Shown: positions 16,385-26,122, numbered from the stretch's first letter. The stretch is DNA of 64,000 nucleotides from Pontibacillus chungwhensis BH030062 (GCF_000770675.1 NZ_AVBG01000002.1:248001-312000); one strand, 5' to 3'. Made by a program: numbers and translations. The notes: a model not told the origin generated them from the letters alone.

Positions 16385-17884
16385 ATGGAACATTTCGGAA
16401 TCTTATCATTACTACCATCCATTGTTGCCCTTACGCTAGCCATTTGGTCAAAACGCGTGATCCCGTCTCTACTTTCCGGGATCTTAGTAGGTACTGTAAT
16501 GATTGATATACAAGCAAACGGTGTATTTCACTCTATTTTTTACTCAATCGTTAACCTGTTTGGCGCAATCGCAGGCCATCCCGCTAACCCTGAGGAAGGA
16601 ATTAGAGGGATGGGCATCGTGAAAGGAGCTGGAAGAGCAGAGTTAATTCTCGTTGTCTTCCTGCTTGGTGCATTTATTGGAGTATTAAATAAATCAGGCG
16701 GAGCCTACGCCTTTGGGAATTGGATTGCTACAAAGGTTAAAGGTAAGAAAGGCGCTCAAGTCTCTACTGCTGTTATGGGCAGCTCTCTTTTCACAAGTGC
16801 TTATTTTAGCTCATTAGCAACGGGGACCGTATTTAAGCCAATCTATGACCGTATGAAAATTTCACGAGAGAAACTAGCTTTTTTCTTAGATTCTACTTCT
16901 TCTCCTATTAACGTGCTTGTCCCTATTTCAGGTTGGGTTGCATTCATGGGAGCTTTAATGGTCGATAATATCCCTAGTGTAGATGATCCGATATTAGGAA
17001 TCGCCAAAACGATTCCCTTCAACTTCTATAATATCGTTATCCTAATCATGGTATTCCTGTTTGCTTCTGGGAAAATCAAAGACTTTGGTCCAATGAAGAA
17101 AGCAGAAGAACGAGCTCAGCAAGCTCAATCTGAAATGCCTAAGCAAAAGCCAGCACAGGCTGAAATGGCTGCCAGCACGGAAGCCACAGACCATGCATCT
17201 CCTATGGATATGGTTCTTCCACTAGGAGTTACGATCGGTACTCTAGTATTCCTTGGTTTATGGAACTACACGCTTCCATACTTTATCGATATAGAGAAGT
17301 TGCCACTAGACGGAAATAAAATGTTGTTAATCAGTTTTTCTCTAGGTATCCTAACAGCGTTCTTTCAGTATACGCTCACGAAGAAGATGTCACCGATTAC
17401 GTTTTTAAATGAGTTATTTGAAGGCAGTAAAACGGTAATCCTCGGTGGAATTATTATTATTCTTGCCGTTACATTAGGGGATATTATGCGCGCCACTGCT
17501 CCAGAAGGAACAGGTGCTGCTGCGTTTATTGAAGAAGTTGCTGGAGGGGTAGTTCCTTCATCAATGGTCCCCGTTTCATTGTTTATTTTGTCTGGATTTG
17601 TCGCTTTCTCTATGGGAACATCCTTTGGAACATGGGCGATCATGATGCCAATAGGTGTATCCTTAATGCTTGCTACAGGTGGCGACCCAATCTTAGCAGC
17701 AGCCGCTGTCCTATCAGGTGGGGCACTTGGAGACCACACATCTCCAATATCTGACACTAGTATTATGTCATCAGTAGGAGCTGATTGTGATCATATGAGC
17801 CACATCAATACACAGCTCCCTTACGCTCTCACTGCAGCCGGCGTTGCCTCTGTACTCTTTCTCATTACCGGATTTATTATGTAA
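16385..17884 (+). CDS. NhaC-family Na+/H+ antiporter (possibly organic acid-coupled)
   Basis: Polytopic membrane protein of 499 residues in the NhaC ion transporter superfamily, with about 11-12 helices. Conserved stretches include GGAYAFGNW, SSLFTSAYFSSLATG, DSTSSPINVLVPISGW and the C-terminal GGALGDHTSPISDTSI, with charged and polar residues inside helices that are likely the ion path. A hydrophilic, A/Q/E-rich loop (about 238-275) splits the two halves. Related proteins exchange Na+ with H+ or swap malate and lactate (MleN), so organic-acid exchange is possible. ATG 16385 follows AAGGAGCCTGACGACT. The two-component system upstream is a candidate regulator. Confidence 0.85.
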   Translation: MEHFGILSLLPSIVALTLAIWSKRVIPSLLSGILVGTVMIDIQANGVFHSIFYSIVNLFGAIAGHPANPEEGIRGMGIVKGAGRAELILVVFLLGAFIGVLNKSGGAYAFGNWIATKVKGKKGAQVSTAVMGSSLFTSAYFSSLATGTVFKPIYDRMKISREKLAFFLDSTSSPINVLVPISGWVAFMGALMVDNIPSVDDPILGIAKTIPFNFYNIVILIMVFLFASGKIKDFGPMKKAEERAQQAQSEMPKQKPAQAEMAASTEATDHASPMDMVLPLGVTIGTLVFLGLWNYTLPYFIDIEKLPLDGNKMLLISFSLGILTAFFQYTLTKKMSPITFLNELFEGSKTVILGGIIIILAVTLGDIMRATAPEGTGAAAFIEEVAGGVVPSSMVPVSLFILSGFVAFSMGTSFGTWAIMMPIGVSLMLATGGDPILAAAAVLSGGALGDHTSPISDTSIMSSVGADCDHMSHINTQLPYALTAAGVASVLFLITGFIM

Positions 17885-17891
17885 ATGCGTA

Positions 17892-17919
17892 ACTCCTACC
17901 TTTTATAGTAGGAGTTTTT
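17892..17919 (+). terminator. Rho-independent terminator
   Basis: ACTCCTAC (17892-17899) pairs with GTAGGAGT (17908-17915), followed by TTTT, just after the antiporter gene. Confidence 0.8.
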
Positions 17920-17979
17920 ACTGCACCTCAAGCTCATGTAATATAAAGAACACCTAAGAAGGCTAAACATTAGCATGAT

Positions 17980-18022
17980 AAAAAGCGTTACTTTAGAAAG
18001 GTGATTTCTAGTAACGCTTTTT
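17980..18022 (-). terminator. Terminator of the thrE-type/nei operon
   Basis: AAAAAGCGTTACT (17980-17992) pairs with AGTAACGCTTTTT (18010-18022); extra pairing of AGAAA/TTTCT closes the loop. The right arm overlaps the nei stop codon. Confidence 0.8.
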
Positions 18023-18848
18023 ATATCATCTTCGCCTGACAAGTTGGGCAATAGTAGCAGCGCCTTGATGCGGCTGTAATCTTTCTAATTTCTGTCCCAT
18101 CAACCCGACAAGGTTTTCCTTCTCTATTAAAGACAAAATGTCGATACTGGGAACGTTTCTCGCCTTTGGCTTTTAAACGCTCTGCAAGGTGTGGATCAAC
18201 TGTAATACCGCCCGTTTTATAGGATCGATTCATTAAAGTAATGACGGCTTCAGCGGCTTTCTCTATTTGGTGAGTTGTACAATCTATGGGCCGTAGTTCA
18301 GGGTGGATTCCTGCCACAAAGAGAATCTCACTCCTTAAATAATTTCCGATCCCCGCCAAAAAAGCTTGATCCAACAACAAAGAAGTCCACTTCCTTTTAC
18401 AAAAACGGTTAGAGGTAAAGCGTTCTGTTAAGTCCTTTACCGTAACGTGTTCATTTAAAAGATCTGGACCAACTTTGGATATGAACGGATGAAAGTCAAC
18501 CTCTTCATCTCTAAGTACTTCGATGTCTGATGCACTATAAAGCAGAGCCGATTTCTTTTCATTATGAATGGCCAATCTTAGCTGACGATTTGTTTTGGGG
18601 TAGTTATAAGATTTACGAACATACCACTTCCCGTAAAGTTGATTATGAGAGTAAATCGTATATCCGTTGTTAAAACGGATTAACATCGCTTTACCTTTTG
18701 TTTCTACACGTACCACTTCACTATTAGCGAATAAGGATTCATAATCTCGAAGCGCCTCAAATGCAAATGAGACTTCTAAGACCTTAGAAGTTTGAAGAGC
18801 TTTCTCTACCTCATCAGCTGCCCGTCTAATCTCCGGACCTTCAGGCAT
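18021..18848 (-). CDS. nei: DNA glycosylase/AP lyase, endonuclease VIII type
   Basis: Base-excision repair enzyme of the Fpg/Nei family, 275 residues, removing oxidised bases and nicking the resulting abasic site. It begins MPEGPEIRR, with catalytic Pro2 and Glu3 after Met removal; EIRR rather than the ELPE-like string of MutM favours the Nei branch. The helix-two-turn-helix segment (about 130-200) holds GIGNYLRSEILF. A C-terminal zinc finger (about 245-272) has Cys pairs in CRVDG...CYYCPTC. ATG 18848 lies 4 bp after the preceding transporter gene, so it is co-transcribed with the ThrE-type exporter. Confidence 0.88.
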   Translation of the reverse strand: MPEGPEIRRAADEVEKALQTSKVLEVSFAFEALRDYESLFANSEVVRVETKGKAMLIRFNNGYTIYSHNQLYGKWYVRKSYNYPKTNRQLRLAIHNEKKSALLYSASDIEVLRDEEVDFHPFISKVGPDLLNEHVTVKDLTERFTSNRFCKRKWTSLLLDQAFLAGIGNYLRSEILFVAGIHPELRPIDCTTHQIEKAAEAVITLMNRSYKTGGITVDPHLAERLKAKGEKRSQYRHFVFNREGKPCRVDGTEIRKITAASRRCYYCPTCQAKMI

Positions 18849-18852
18849 TCCC

Positions 18853-19296
18853 TCACCTCCACAGTTTCCGTTTTCTCACCTTTTTTGAAATTTGGTTCAT
18901 CACTTCAGAAAGAACAAGACCGATTGCAATCGCACCCGAGATCATAAATACTTTCGCCGCGATTGGAAGAGCTTCTCCGTAATCGTTTTGGACAAAGTTG
19001 CGCATGGCATCATAGGCTAGCCCCCCAGGTACTAAAGGAATTATACCCGCCACGCTAAACACAACAACAGGCGTTTTATACCTTCTCGCGAAGAACTGAC
19101 TAATCATCGCGATAACAAAGGATGCAACAAACGTTCCTGTCACGGCATCAATGTTTGCTTGTATAAACAACATATAGATGACCCACCCTAAGGAGCCGAC
19201 TAGTCCACATTTCAACAGTGTGCTTTTGGGCGCTTGAAATATGACCCCAAAGGCTGCGGAGGCAATAAAGCTTAATATAAATTGTTCCATAATCAT
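18853..19296 (-). CDS. Threonine/serine exporter family, small subunit (YjjB-like)
   Basis: Small membrane protein of 147 residues with about four to five helices, matching the ThrE_2/YjjB domain that forms the C-terminal half of the ThrE amino-acid exporter. The stretch GIIPLVPGGLAYDAMRNFV is characteristic. With the larger subunit 18 bp upstream it reconstitutes the full two-part transporter. In E. coli the YjjPB pair has been linked to succinate export and in corynebacteria ThrE exports threonine and serine, so the substrate here is open. ATG 19296 is used; a second ATG two codons later is possible. Confidence 0.85.
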   Translation of the reverse strand: MIMEQFILSFIASAAFGVIFQAPKSTLLKCGLVGSLGWVIYMLFIQANIDAVTGTFVASFVIAMISQFFARRYKTPVVVFSVAGIIPLVPGGLAYDAMRNFVQNDYGEALPIAAKVFMISGAIAIGLVLSEVMNQISKKVRKRKLWR

Positions 19297-19314
19297 CAGC
19301 GTCCAACTCCATCT

Positions 19315-20067
19315 TTAAAAAATTGAAAAGGCAATCGCTACGCCTCCCCCAATGGCAAAAGCCGTTAAAAATGCTTCAGCCCCTTTTGAGAGACCTGAAA
19401 TTAAATGACCTGCCATTAGATCTCGCACAGCATTCGTGATAAGAAGTCCAGGAACAAGGGGCATTACAGAACCTATAATAACCTTATCCGTTTCATTCCC
19501 AATGCCAAATGACATAAATGTAAACGCAAGGGTACCAATAAACAATGAAGCCAAGAATTCAGCGAAGAACTTAATTTCAAATAGTTGATGTAATAGCAAC
19601 AACACGATAAAACCAATTCCACCCGATATACAAGCTGGCAGGAAATCATACCAATTCCCCTGGAACATTATTGAAAAGCAACCACTAGCCAGTGAAGCTG
19701 CTGCAATTTGTGTTCCCATCGAGTAATAAGAACCAGAGGTATCAATTTCATCCAGCTGTTTGTATGCCTCTCTAAGCGTTAAATCCCCACCTGTTATGTT
19801 TCTTGAAATGCTATTAGCCTGCGTCACTTTATGTAAATTCGTCGTCCGATCTGAAACTCGAACAAGTTTCGACGGTTCCGTTCGACTTAAAGAAAACACA
19901 ATACCTGTCGGTGTCACAAAGCTTTGGGCATCTTCTTTCCCGTATGACGCTGCAATTCTTGTCATCGTATCTTCAACTCTATATGTTTCCGCCCCGTTTT
20001 GGAGCATAATCCTACCGATGAATAAACAGAGTTCAACCATTTCCTGCTGAGTACTTCTCTCTTCCAT
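19315..20067 (-). CDS. Threonine/serine exporter family, large subunit (YjjP-like)
   Basis: Membrane protein of 250 residues with the ThrE N-terminal domain. A soluble stretch (1-115) carries GAETYRVEDTM and FVTPTGIVFS, typical of the ThrE/YjjP family, then five helices with GSVMPLVPGLLITNAVRD, paralogous to the PGG motif of the small subunit. First gene of the three-gene unit with the small subunit and nei. ATG 20067 follows GGGGGAGG at short spacing. Expected role: proton-driven efflux of small hydrophilic metabolites; exact substrate unknown. Confidence 0.87.
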   Translation of the reverse strand: MEERSTQQEMVELCLFIGRIMLQNGAETYRVEDTMTRIAASYGKEDAQSFVTPTGIVFSLSRTEPSKLVRVSDRTTNLHKVTQANSISRNITGGDLTLREAYKQLDEIDTSGSYYSMGTQIAAASLASGCFSIMFQGNWYDFLPACISGGIGFIVLLLLHQLFEIKFFAEFLASLFIGTLAFTFMSFGIGNETDKVIIGSVMPLVPGLLITNAVRDLMAGHLISGLSKGAEAFLTAFAIGGGVAIAFSIF

Positions 20068-20150
20068 ACGCCTCCCCCTTTCTGGTGGTATACACGTGTC
20101 TAAAGTTTATCCGATTACGGGCAAGAGAAGCAACAGCTAAAATCAATATG

Positions 20151-20176
20151 AAAAAGCCAGGTGACTCACTCACCTG
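20151..20176 (-). terminator. Probable terminator beyond glcF
   Basis: CAGGTGA (20158-20164) pairs with TCACCTG (20170-20176); minus-strand tail GCTTTTT. It lies about 280 bp downstream of glcF, past a palindromic repeat, and is the first clear terminator for the lactate operon. Confidence 0.6.
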
Positions 20177-20273
20177 ACTAGTTCCCTTGGTATAAGCATC
20201 CAACTGAGAAGACATAAATTTGAGAAGCTCTCCCATACAATATAAAGAGGGAGATCTGTTATATTTAAAGCAT

Positions 20274-20444
20274 TGCCGTTCACTACTCTAACGTCAGAGC
20301 TTGCTGTGGGACGACGAGACTCCCGCGGGGTGAGGAGCCTAGGTAAGACCCCGGACTGAGCGCCAGCGAAGGAGGAGGCTTACCAGCTCCCCGCAGGAAA
20401 GCGAGTTGTCCCACAGCAAGCTCTAGCCCAATACGGCAACGGCA
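20274..20444. repeat. Dispersed palindromic element, subfamily B (single copy)
   Basis: Ends TGCCGTT (20274-20280) and AACGGCA (20438-20444) pair. The inner arms around 20297-20316 and 20405-20425 (AGAGCTTGCTGTGGGAC and complement) also pair. The centre carries GAGACTCCCGCGGGG, AGACCCCGGA and CTCCCCGCAGGAAAGCGAG, shared with the other copies. It lies just downstream of glcF. Confidence 0.85.
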
Positions 20445-20455
20445 TTTTCCAAATA

Positions 20456-21778
20456 CTACTGCACCGCTTCAAGGAGGAGGTCGACTAAGTGGACGGCTTC
20501 CATTTGGTCTCCTAACCCCTCTCGTTCTATGCCCATTTTCATTTGCAATAGGCAGCCTGGATTCGCTGTCACGATTACTTGAGGGGATATGTCGCGTACT
20601 TTCTCCATTTTATGGTCCAGGATTTGCATGGACATCTCTTCCTGAACTAAATTGTATATGCCTGCTGATCCGCAGCAATGATCGGCTTCTTTTAGTTCAA
20701 CAAACTCTACCCCTTCAATAGAAGACAATAGCTTACGTGGTGCTGTATGTGTCCTCATTACATTTCGTAAATGGCAAGAATCCTGATAGGTGGCTATGCG
20801 GTTTGGTAGCCTTAAGTCTTTCTTATGAAAATCCATCTCTACTAAGACTTCAGAGATATCTTTAATCTTTTCAGAGAAGGCCTTTGCCCGCTCTGCCCAC
20901 TGAGGCTCATCCTTTAACAAATGTCCATAATCTACTAAGAACGCCCCGCATCCTCCGGCATTTAAGATAATGTAGTCCACTTCGAGTGATTCGAACGCTT
21001 CTATATTCCGTTTTGCTAACGCCTTGGCCGAGTCCTTTTCGCCGCTGTGGCCGTGCAATGCACCGCAACAAGCCTGGTTTTCTGGTACTACTATCTCACA
21101 ACCTGCTTTTTGTAATAAAGAGAGCGTTGCATCGTTTGTCTTCATAAACATTGTATCCATTAAACAACCGGAGAAGAAGGCCACTCGCGCCTTCTGTTCC
21201 GCTTCTGCATTAAGATGTGTCGGACGGGACTTTAACTCACTTGGCTTAGGAATAGGTGGAAGAACTTTCTCCATTGTTTGCATGTTTTCAGGGAATAGTT
21301 TCATAACCCCACTTTTTCGAACAACAGATTGAATTCCACTAGACTGATAGAACCATAGTAAACTATTGACCCGAACCATATTCTGATGATGAGGGAATAA
21401 CTTATCAAAAGCAAACCAGCGAACTGCCTTCTCCGGAGCCGTCCGCTTCTTGTTCGATTCTAAAATGTCCCGCGCTTCTTCTAAAATGTGTCCATAGTTT
21501 ACACCTGATGGGCAGACTGGCTCACACGCCCGACACCCAAGACACATATTAAGCTGGTCTTCAAAATCTTGATCAGGCTCAATAACCCCGTCAACAACTC
21601 CCTTTATAAGGGCAATTCGTCCCCTGGGCGATGCTGCTTCATTACGGTTGGTTTCAAGATAGGTCGGACAGCTTGGCAAGCAAAAGCCACATCGCATACA
21701 ATTCAGCAGTTCATCATATTCCATACGTTCTTCAAACGACTGTTGAACATTTTGTTTACGCTTTTCCTTTGTGGTCAT
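20456..21778 (-). CDS. glcF: Glycolate oxidase iron-sulfur subunit GlcF
   Basis: Electron-transfer subunit pairing with GlcD to oxidise glycolate or related 2-hydroxy acids. Residues 25-100 hold two 4Fe-4S motifs, CMRCGFCLPSCP and CLGCRACEPVCP. Two CCG domains follow, with CCGALHGH and CCGSAGIYN and the paired DSCHLRN. Length (440) is normal. Its ATG overlaps the glcD stop by 4 nt (ATGA), so the two are translationally coupled. It is the last gene of a five-gene operon starting at lutA. In Bacillus subtilis the related pair is YsfC/YsfD. Confidence 0.9.
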   Translation of the reverse strand: MTTKEKRKQNVQQSFEERMEYDELLNCMRCGFCLPSCPTYLETNRNEAASPRGRIALIKGVVDGVIEPDQDFEDQLNMCLGCRACEPVCPSGVNYGHILEEARDILESNKKRTAPEKAVRWFAFDKLFPHHQNMVRVNSLLWFYQSSGIQSVVRKSGVMKLFPENMQTMEKVLPPIPKPSELKSRPTHLNAEAEQKARVAFFSGCLMDTMFMKTNDATLSLLQKAGCEIVVPENQACCGALHGHSGEKDSAKALAKRNIEAFESLEVDYIILNAGGCGAFLVDYGHLLKDEPQWAERAKAFSEKIKDISEVLVEMDFHKKDLRLPNRIATYQDSCHLRNVMRTHTAPRKLLSSIEGVEFVELKEADHCCGSAGIYNLVQEEMSMQILDHKMEKVRDISPQVIVTANPGCLLQMKMGIEREGLGDQMEAVHLVDLLLEAVQ

Positions 21779-23184
21779 CCTATCACGACTCGCTTTCGTT
21801 CATCCTTCGCAAAGATCTTACCTGGGTTCATTATGTTATTAGGATCAAAAGCCTGCTTTATACCTTTCATAGCATTCACACCAGCTTCTCCTAATTTAAG
21901 CTCAAGGTAAGGAGATTTCATTTCGCCAACCCCATGTTCACCTGTAATCGTTCCGCCAAGCTTAATCGCTTCTACGAATATATCTTCAAAAGCTTGCTCA
22001 ACTCGTTTTAATTCATCGTGGTCCCTTGCATCTGTCAGGCACGTGGGGTGTAAATTCCCGTCCCCCGCATGCCCAAATGTACAAATCGTTACATTGTGCT
22101 TTTCCTCAATCTCTTTAATGGCATGTACCATCTTGGCTATTTCAGATCGTGGCACTGTGGCATCTTCTAAGATTGTAGTAGGCCTTAACCTGGCTAAAGC
22201 AGATAATGCAGACCGGCGTGCCGTCCGAAGCGCATCTGCTTCCTCCTCAGATTGAGCGACTTGTACACTAATCGCATTCATATCTTTACAAACCTTCTCA
22301 ATATGAGCCATATCACGCTCTACTACTTCTATAGGACCATCTTGCTCAATAAGGAGAACAGCTTCTGCTTCTACAGGAAGTCCTACTTTCGCAAAATCTT
22401 CGACTACTCTAATAGTGGATTGGTCCATAAACTCGAGCGTAGTTGGAATGATTTTATCTGAGATAATTTTTGAAACGGATCTCGCAGCAGATTCGAGGTC
22501 CTCATACACAGCTAAAACAGTTTTCTTCGCTTCTGGCATTGGAATAAGTTTTAAAGTCGCCTCTGTAATAATACCAAGCGTTCCTTCAGACCCAATGAAG
22601 AGTCTAGTTAAATCATAACCCGCTACGTCTTTTGCTAGCTTTCCACCTGTTTGAACAACATCGCCGTTCGGAAGCACAACTTCAAGACCTAATACATAGT
22701 CACGTGTTACACCATATTTCAAACCTCTCAAGCCGCCAGAGTTCTCCATGAGGTTCCCGCCGATTGTTGAGATCTTCATCGAACTTGGATCCGGAGGGTA
22801 GAAAAAGCCCTTTTCTTCAACAGCATTCACCATATCTAATGTAATGACACCAGGTTGAACAGTAACGGTTAAGTTATCCTCGTCGATCTCAACAATGTCT
22901 TTCATATGATTAAACAGAACAACAATCCCTCCGTTTGTCGGGCACGTCCCAGCAGCAAGATTGGTTCCTGACCCTCTCGGCACGATTGGTATCTGGTATT
23001 CATTACACGTTTTAAGCAGTTCACTGACTTCTTTCGTATTTTTAGGGCTGACAATCGCATCAGGAAGCGATTGAAAGTTTGGTGTAGCATCGTATGAGTA
23101 CACCAATTTCATTTCATTTGAATCTTGATAATTTTCGTTCCCTACTATCGATTTAAGCTTCTCCCGTGCATCTACGCTGATCAT
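21775..23184 (-). CDS. glcD: FAD-linked glycolate/lactate oxidase subunit GlcD
   Basis: FAD-dependent 2-hydroxy-acid dehydrogenase, 469 residues. The FAD-binding type 4 domain (about 35-215) includes PRGSGTNLAAG and GGLRGLKYGVTRDYVLGLE. The C-terminal FAD-oxidase domain (about 220-460) contains GHAGDGNLHP and GTITGEHGVGEMK, with the conserved His/Glu region. It feeds electrons to GlcF. ATG 23184 has AAAGGGGA 6 nt upstream; the frame's extension to 23232 overlaps the lutC end and is rejected. It lies 28 bp after lutC. Whether the substrate is glycolate or D-lactate cannot be told from sequence. Confidence 0.9.
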   Translation of the reverse strand: MISVDAREKLKSIVGNENYQDSNEMKLVYSYDATPNFQSLPDAIVSPKNTKEVSELLKTCNEYQIPIVPRGSGTNLAAGTCPTNGGIVVLFNHMKDIVEIDEDNLTVTVQPGVITLDMVNAVEEKGFFYPPDPSSMKISTIGGNLMENSGGLRGLKYGVTRDYVLGLEVVLPNGDVVQTGGKLAKDVAGYDLTRLFIGSEGTLGIITEATLKLIPMPEAKKTVLAVYEDLESAARSVSKIISDKIIPTTLEFMDQSTIRVVEDFAKVGLPVEAEAVLLIEQDGPIEVVERDMAHIEKVCKDMNAISVQVAQSEEEADALRTARRSALSALARLRPTTILEDATVPRSEIAKMVHAIKEIEEKHNVTICTFGHAGDGNLHPTCLTDARDHDELKRVEQAFEDIFVEAIKLGGTITGEHGVGEMKSPYLELKLGEAGVNAMKGIKQAFDPNNIMNPGKIFAKDERKRVVIG

Positions 23185-23212
23185 ATTGAGGTCCCCTTTC
23201 GTTTGTGCGATC

Positions 23213-23923
23213 TCACATATCTTCAACCACAATATAAGTGGCTTTTACTGGTCCATGTACACCTACAATCAGGTTCATCTCAATATCTGCACTGTTACTC
23301 GGTCCGGTGATAAAACTTACACAAGATGAGACATCTACACCATCGGCATGGGCCTTATGAATATGTCTCACAGCTTGAGACATACGGGGTACAAGCGTAC
23401 TCTTAGGTATAATAGCTATATAAGTTCTCGGTAGGAGACTGATGGATCGCCCGTTCCCCTGGTGGTTAAAAAGGGTAACCGTTCCTGACTCAGCAAGTGT
23501 TACATCACTGAATGTAATCCCAACATCCGCTCGTTCGGCAAAATGAACATTCTCTCGGCCACTAGATGGGTCCCATAAATGGAAAGCAACCCCTTCATCA
23601 TGTAGGTTTTCGTAAAAAGAAGTGAGCCCGTACTCGTCATTTCTTTGATCGTCAGCTGCTACAACAGCATGGCCATCATTTTCTTCAATCGATTGAGAAA
23701 TGACTTCCGTTAAGGTATCCATCGTTGAACGCTTAAAATGGGTATGGATTACGCGACACTGATCCTCAAGCTTATCTACCAGTTCATCTTGAGTCGCACC
23801 TTCAAATACCCTCCACTGCGGTTCAACACTATATTGAGGACGGGTGACTCCTTTAGAACGTCTTTTTCTCCCAAGTTGATCTGCCACATTATTTAAGAAC
23901 GATTCGCGGTTTTGAATGCTCAT
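23213..23923 (-). CDS. lutC: L-lactate utilisation protein LutC
   Basis: LUD-domain protein of 236 residues, part of the LutABC L-lactate-oxidising iron-sulfur complex that replaces classical lactate dehydrogenase. The core stretch DVGITFSDVTLAESGTVTLF and the C-terminal SFITGPSNSADIE are conserved in LutC. The N-terminal [19 protein letters not shown] resembles the B. subtilis start. Its ATG overlaps the lutB stop codon by 1 nt (TAATG). No iron-sulfur cysteines are present, as expected for this subunit. Confidence 0.92.
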   Translation of the reverse strand: MSIQNRESFLNNVADQLGRKRRSKGVTRPQYSVEPQWRVFEGATQDELVDKLEDQCRVIHTHFKRSTMDTLTEVISQSIEENDGHAVVAADDQRNDEYGLTSFYENLHDEGVAFHLWDPSSGRENVHFAERADVGITFSDVTLAESGTVTLFNHQGNGRSISLLPRTYIAIIPKSTLVPRMSQAVRHIHKAHADGVDVSSCVSFITGPSNSADIEMNLIVGVHGPVKATYIVVEDM

Positions 23924-25347
23924 TAGGAACGGCCTCCCTTTTGTCTCGTTTTAAACCATGCACGGAACGTCTGCTCACTTGGCGCAGGGAAGTCACGAAC
24001 ATCTGTCCATCCCTTTAACGGCCCCGGACCATCTTGAATGACATCGTCCTTCGTCCATGGCTTTAACGCTTTTCTTGCCATTTTCGTACTTAGTTTGTAG
24101 GCGGCCGGGTGAGACCCCCATTTTGCAAAACCGTCCATCATCATTCTTTCTGATTTAGGTGATTTCTTTTCTTTCTCTACAATAATCTCCCTGTGCCTGA
24201 CTAAGTGTTCATGCAATGGAATCTTAACTGGACAGGCTTCTGTACAAGCAGCACACAGAGTAGAAGCATATGGCAAGTCTTTATGGTCCTCGTATCCATC
24301 TAGTAATGGCGTTAATACAGCACCAATTGGTCCAGGGTAAACGGATCCATAAGAATGCCCTCCAACATGCCGGTAAACGGGGCACACATTAATACAAGCC
24401 GCACAACGAATGCAGTGTAAAGCAGACTGAAATTCCGTTCCTAAAATCCTTGATCGCCCATTATCAACGATGACAAGGTGATAATCTTCCGGACCATCTA
24501 CTTCATCTTCCTGCTTCGTACCTGTTATAGAAGTTACATAGCTTGTTAGTTTTTGACCGACAGCAGCTCTCGTTAACAAGCTCACCATGACATCTAGTTC
24601 TTCCCAAGTTGGAACAAGGCGCTCCATCCCCATAACAGAGATTTGCGTTTCAGGGAGAGCTGTAACAAGTCTTGCATTTCCTTCATTCGTCACAAACGTA
24701 ACAGCCCCTGACTCGGCAACAGCAAAGTTACAGCCTGTAATTCCCACATCAGCTGATAAGAATTCTTTTCGCAGTTGTTCACGAGCAAAGGTTGCAAGTT
24801 CTTCTGGAAGGTCGGAATTTTTATACCCTTTTTTACTAGCAAAGGTCTCTCGAATTTGTTCTTTATTCTTATGGAGGGCAGGAGTAACGATATGAGATGG
24901 AGGGTCTTCATCCATTTGCAAGATCCACTCGCCTAAGTCCGTCTCTACCACCTCAGCACCGGCTCTCTCAAGCGTTTCATTTAAACCGATCTCTTCTGTC
25001 ACCATTGATTTTGATTTTACAATCTTCTTCGCTTCTTTTTTCTTAACAACGTTTTGAATATATTCATTCGCTTCTTCAGCTGTTTGCGCAAAGAATACTT
25101 TCCCACCGCGTTTTGAAACTTGCTCACTTAATTGCTCTAAATAAAAGTCCAGATTCTGAAGCGTATGAGAGCGAATTTCTTCCCCTAGCGTACGCCAGTC
25201 TTCCCAATCCCCTAACTCTTCAGCTGCCTTTAGTCTCCCACTTCGAAACCGACCTTGAGCGGAGGAAACGGCGCCTCGCATAAAGTCATTTTCAATTCCT
25301 TCTTGAACCCGATCCCTAAATGGTGCATTTCCAATCTTAATCCCCAT
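23923..25347 (-). CDS. lutB: Iron-sulfur L-lactate utilisation protein LutB
   Basis: Central subunit of the LutABC complex, 474 residues. A LUD domain (about 60-290) includes [15 protein letters not shown] and [15 protein letters not shown]. It is followed by two 4Fe-4S motifs, [16 protein letters not shown] (about 309-324) and [17 protein letters not shown] (about 358-374). ATG 25347 has GGAGGA 7 nt upstream, and lutA ends 16 bp earlier. The chain is standard length with all cluster cysteines present. Expected location is the cytoplasm or the inner face of the membrane, passing electrons towards the respiratory chain. Confidence 0.93.
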   Translation of the reverse strand: MGIKIGNAPFRDRVQEGIENDFMRGAVSSAQGRFRSGRLKAAEELGDWEDWRTLGEEIRSHTLQNLDFYLEQLSEQVSKRGGKVFFAQTAEEANEYIQNVVKKKEAKKIVKSKSMVTEEIGLNETLERAGAEVVETDLGEWILQMDEDPPSHIVTPALHKNKEQIRETFASKKGYKNSDLPEELATFAREQLRKEFLSADVGITGCNFAVAESGAVTFVTNEGNARLVTALPETQISVMGMERLVPTWEELDVMVSLLTRAAVGQKLTSYVTSITGTKQEDEVDGPEDYHLVIVDNGRSRILGTEFQSALHCIRCAACINVCPVYRHVGGHSYGSVYPGPIGAVLTPLLDGYEDHKDLPYASTLCAACTEACPVKIPLHEHLVRHREIIVEKEKKSPKSERMMMDGFAKWGSHPAAYKLSTKMARKALKPWTKDDVIQDGPGPLKGWTDVRDFPAPSEQTFRAWFKTRQKGGRS

Positions 25348-25363
25348 ACATCTTCCTCCTTCC

Positions 25364-26080
25364 TTAATGACTATTTAGGATTTTCGTAATATGAAGAGCT
25401 GTAACCTGACGATCATCACGGCTTAGACGTCCTCCGATATTCATCAAGCACCCCATATCTCCACCTATAACGTAATCTGCCCCTGTTTCAACCACGTGCT
25501 CTGTTTTTTCTTTAACCATTTGTTCTGAAATACTTGAATGTTTAACCGCAAAGGTTCCTCCAAATCCACAGCAATCTTCACATAAAGGCAAATCAATAAG
25601 CTCAAGTCCTTTTACATTCTTCAATAACTTAAACGGCGCTTCTGTGACACCTAAAAGTCTGGTCATGTGGCATGAGCGATGGTAAGTAACCTTCCCGGGG
25701 AAAGTAGCACCTACGTCTTCAACCCCTAATACATCTACTAAAAATTGCGTTAGTTCATAAGATTTATCAGCTAATTCTTGTGCTACTTCCCTCCACTCTG
25801 AATCATCTTTGAACAAGTGAGCATACTCATGAAGCATTGCTACACATGAACCAGAAGGGCTCACTACATATTCAGATTCTTTAAACGCTTTCATCATTTG
25901 CTTCATGGATTCTTTAGCTTTCGTCACATAACCGCTATTGTAGGCAGGCTGGCCACAACAGGTTTGTGACTCTGGGAAATCCACCTCACAACCAAACCGT
26001 TCTAAAATCTCCACTGTATCCTTTCCTACATCCGAGGCCATTACATCGCATAAACACGTGATAAATAACGAAACCTTCAT
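25364..26080 (-). CDS. lutA: L-lactate utilisation protein LutA (CCG domains)
   Basis: First gene of the lut-glc operon, 238 residues. Two cysteine-rich CCG domains are seen: [11 protein letters not shown] (about 41-51) and [12 protein letters not shown] (about 166-177), with supporting SCVAMLHEY and [10 protein letters not shown]. These bind iron-sulfur clusters related to those of heterodisulfide reductase and GlcF. ATG 26080 has AGGAGGT 8 nt upstream. A LutR-like palindrome lies 43 bp before the start. LutA is required with LutB and LutC for growth on L-lactate in B. subtilis. Confidence 0.92.
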   Translation of the reverse strand: MKVSLFITCLCDVMASDVGKDTVEILERFGCEVDFPESQTCCGQPAYNSGYVTKAKESMKQMMKAFKESEYVVSPSGSCVAMLHEYAHLFKDDSEWREVAQELADKSYELTQFLVDVLGVEDVGATFPGKVTYHRSCHMTRLLGVTEAPFKLLKNVKGLELIDLPLCEDCCGFGGTFAVKHSSISEQMVKEKTEHVVETGADYVIGGDMGCLMNIGGRLSRDDRQVTALHITKILNSH

Positions 26081-26122
26081 CTTTCATTACCTCCTGGTGA
26101 TTGGCCCGCCTCAATTAAGCAG

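Noticed and set aside
20033-20236. 67-codon frame upstream of the ThrE-type exporter
   Set aside because: It overlaps the exporter's start and the hairpin terminator region and has no supporting signals.
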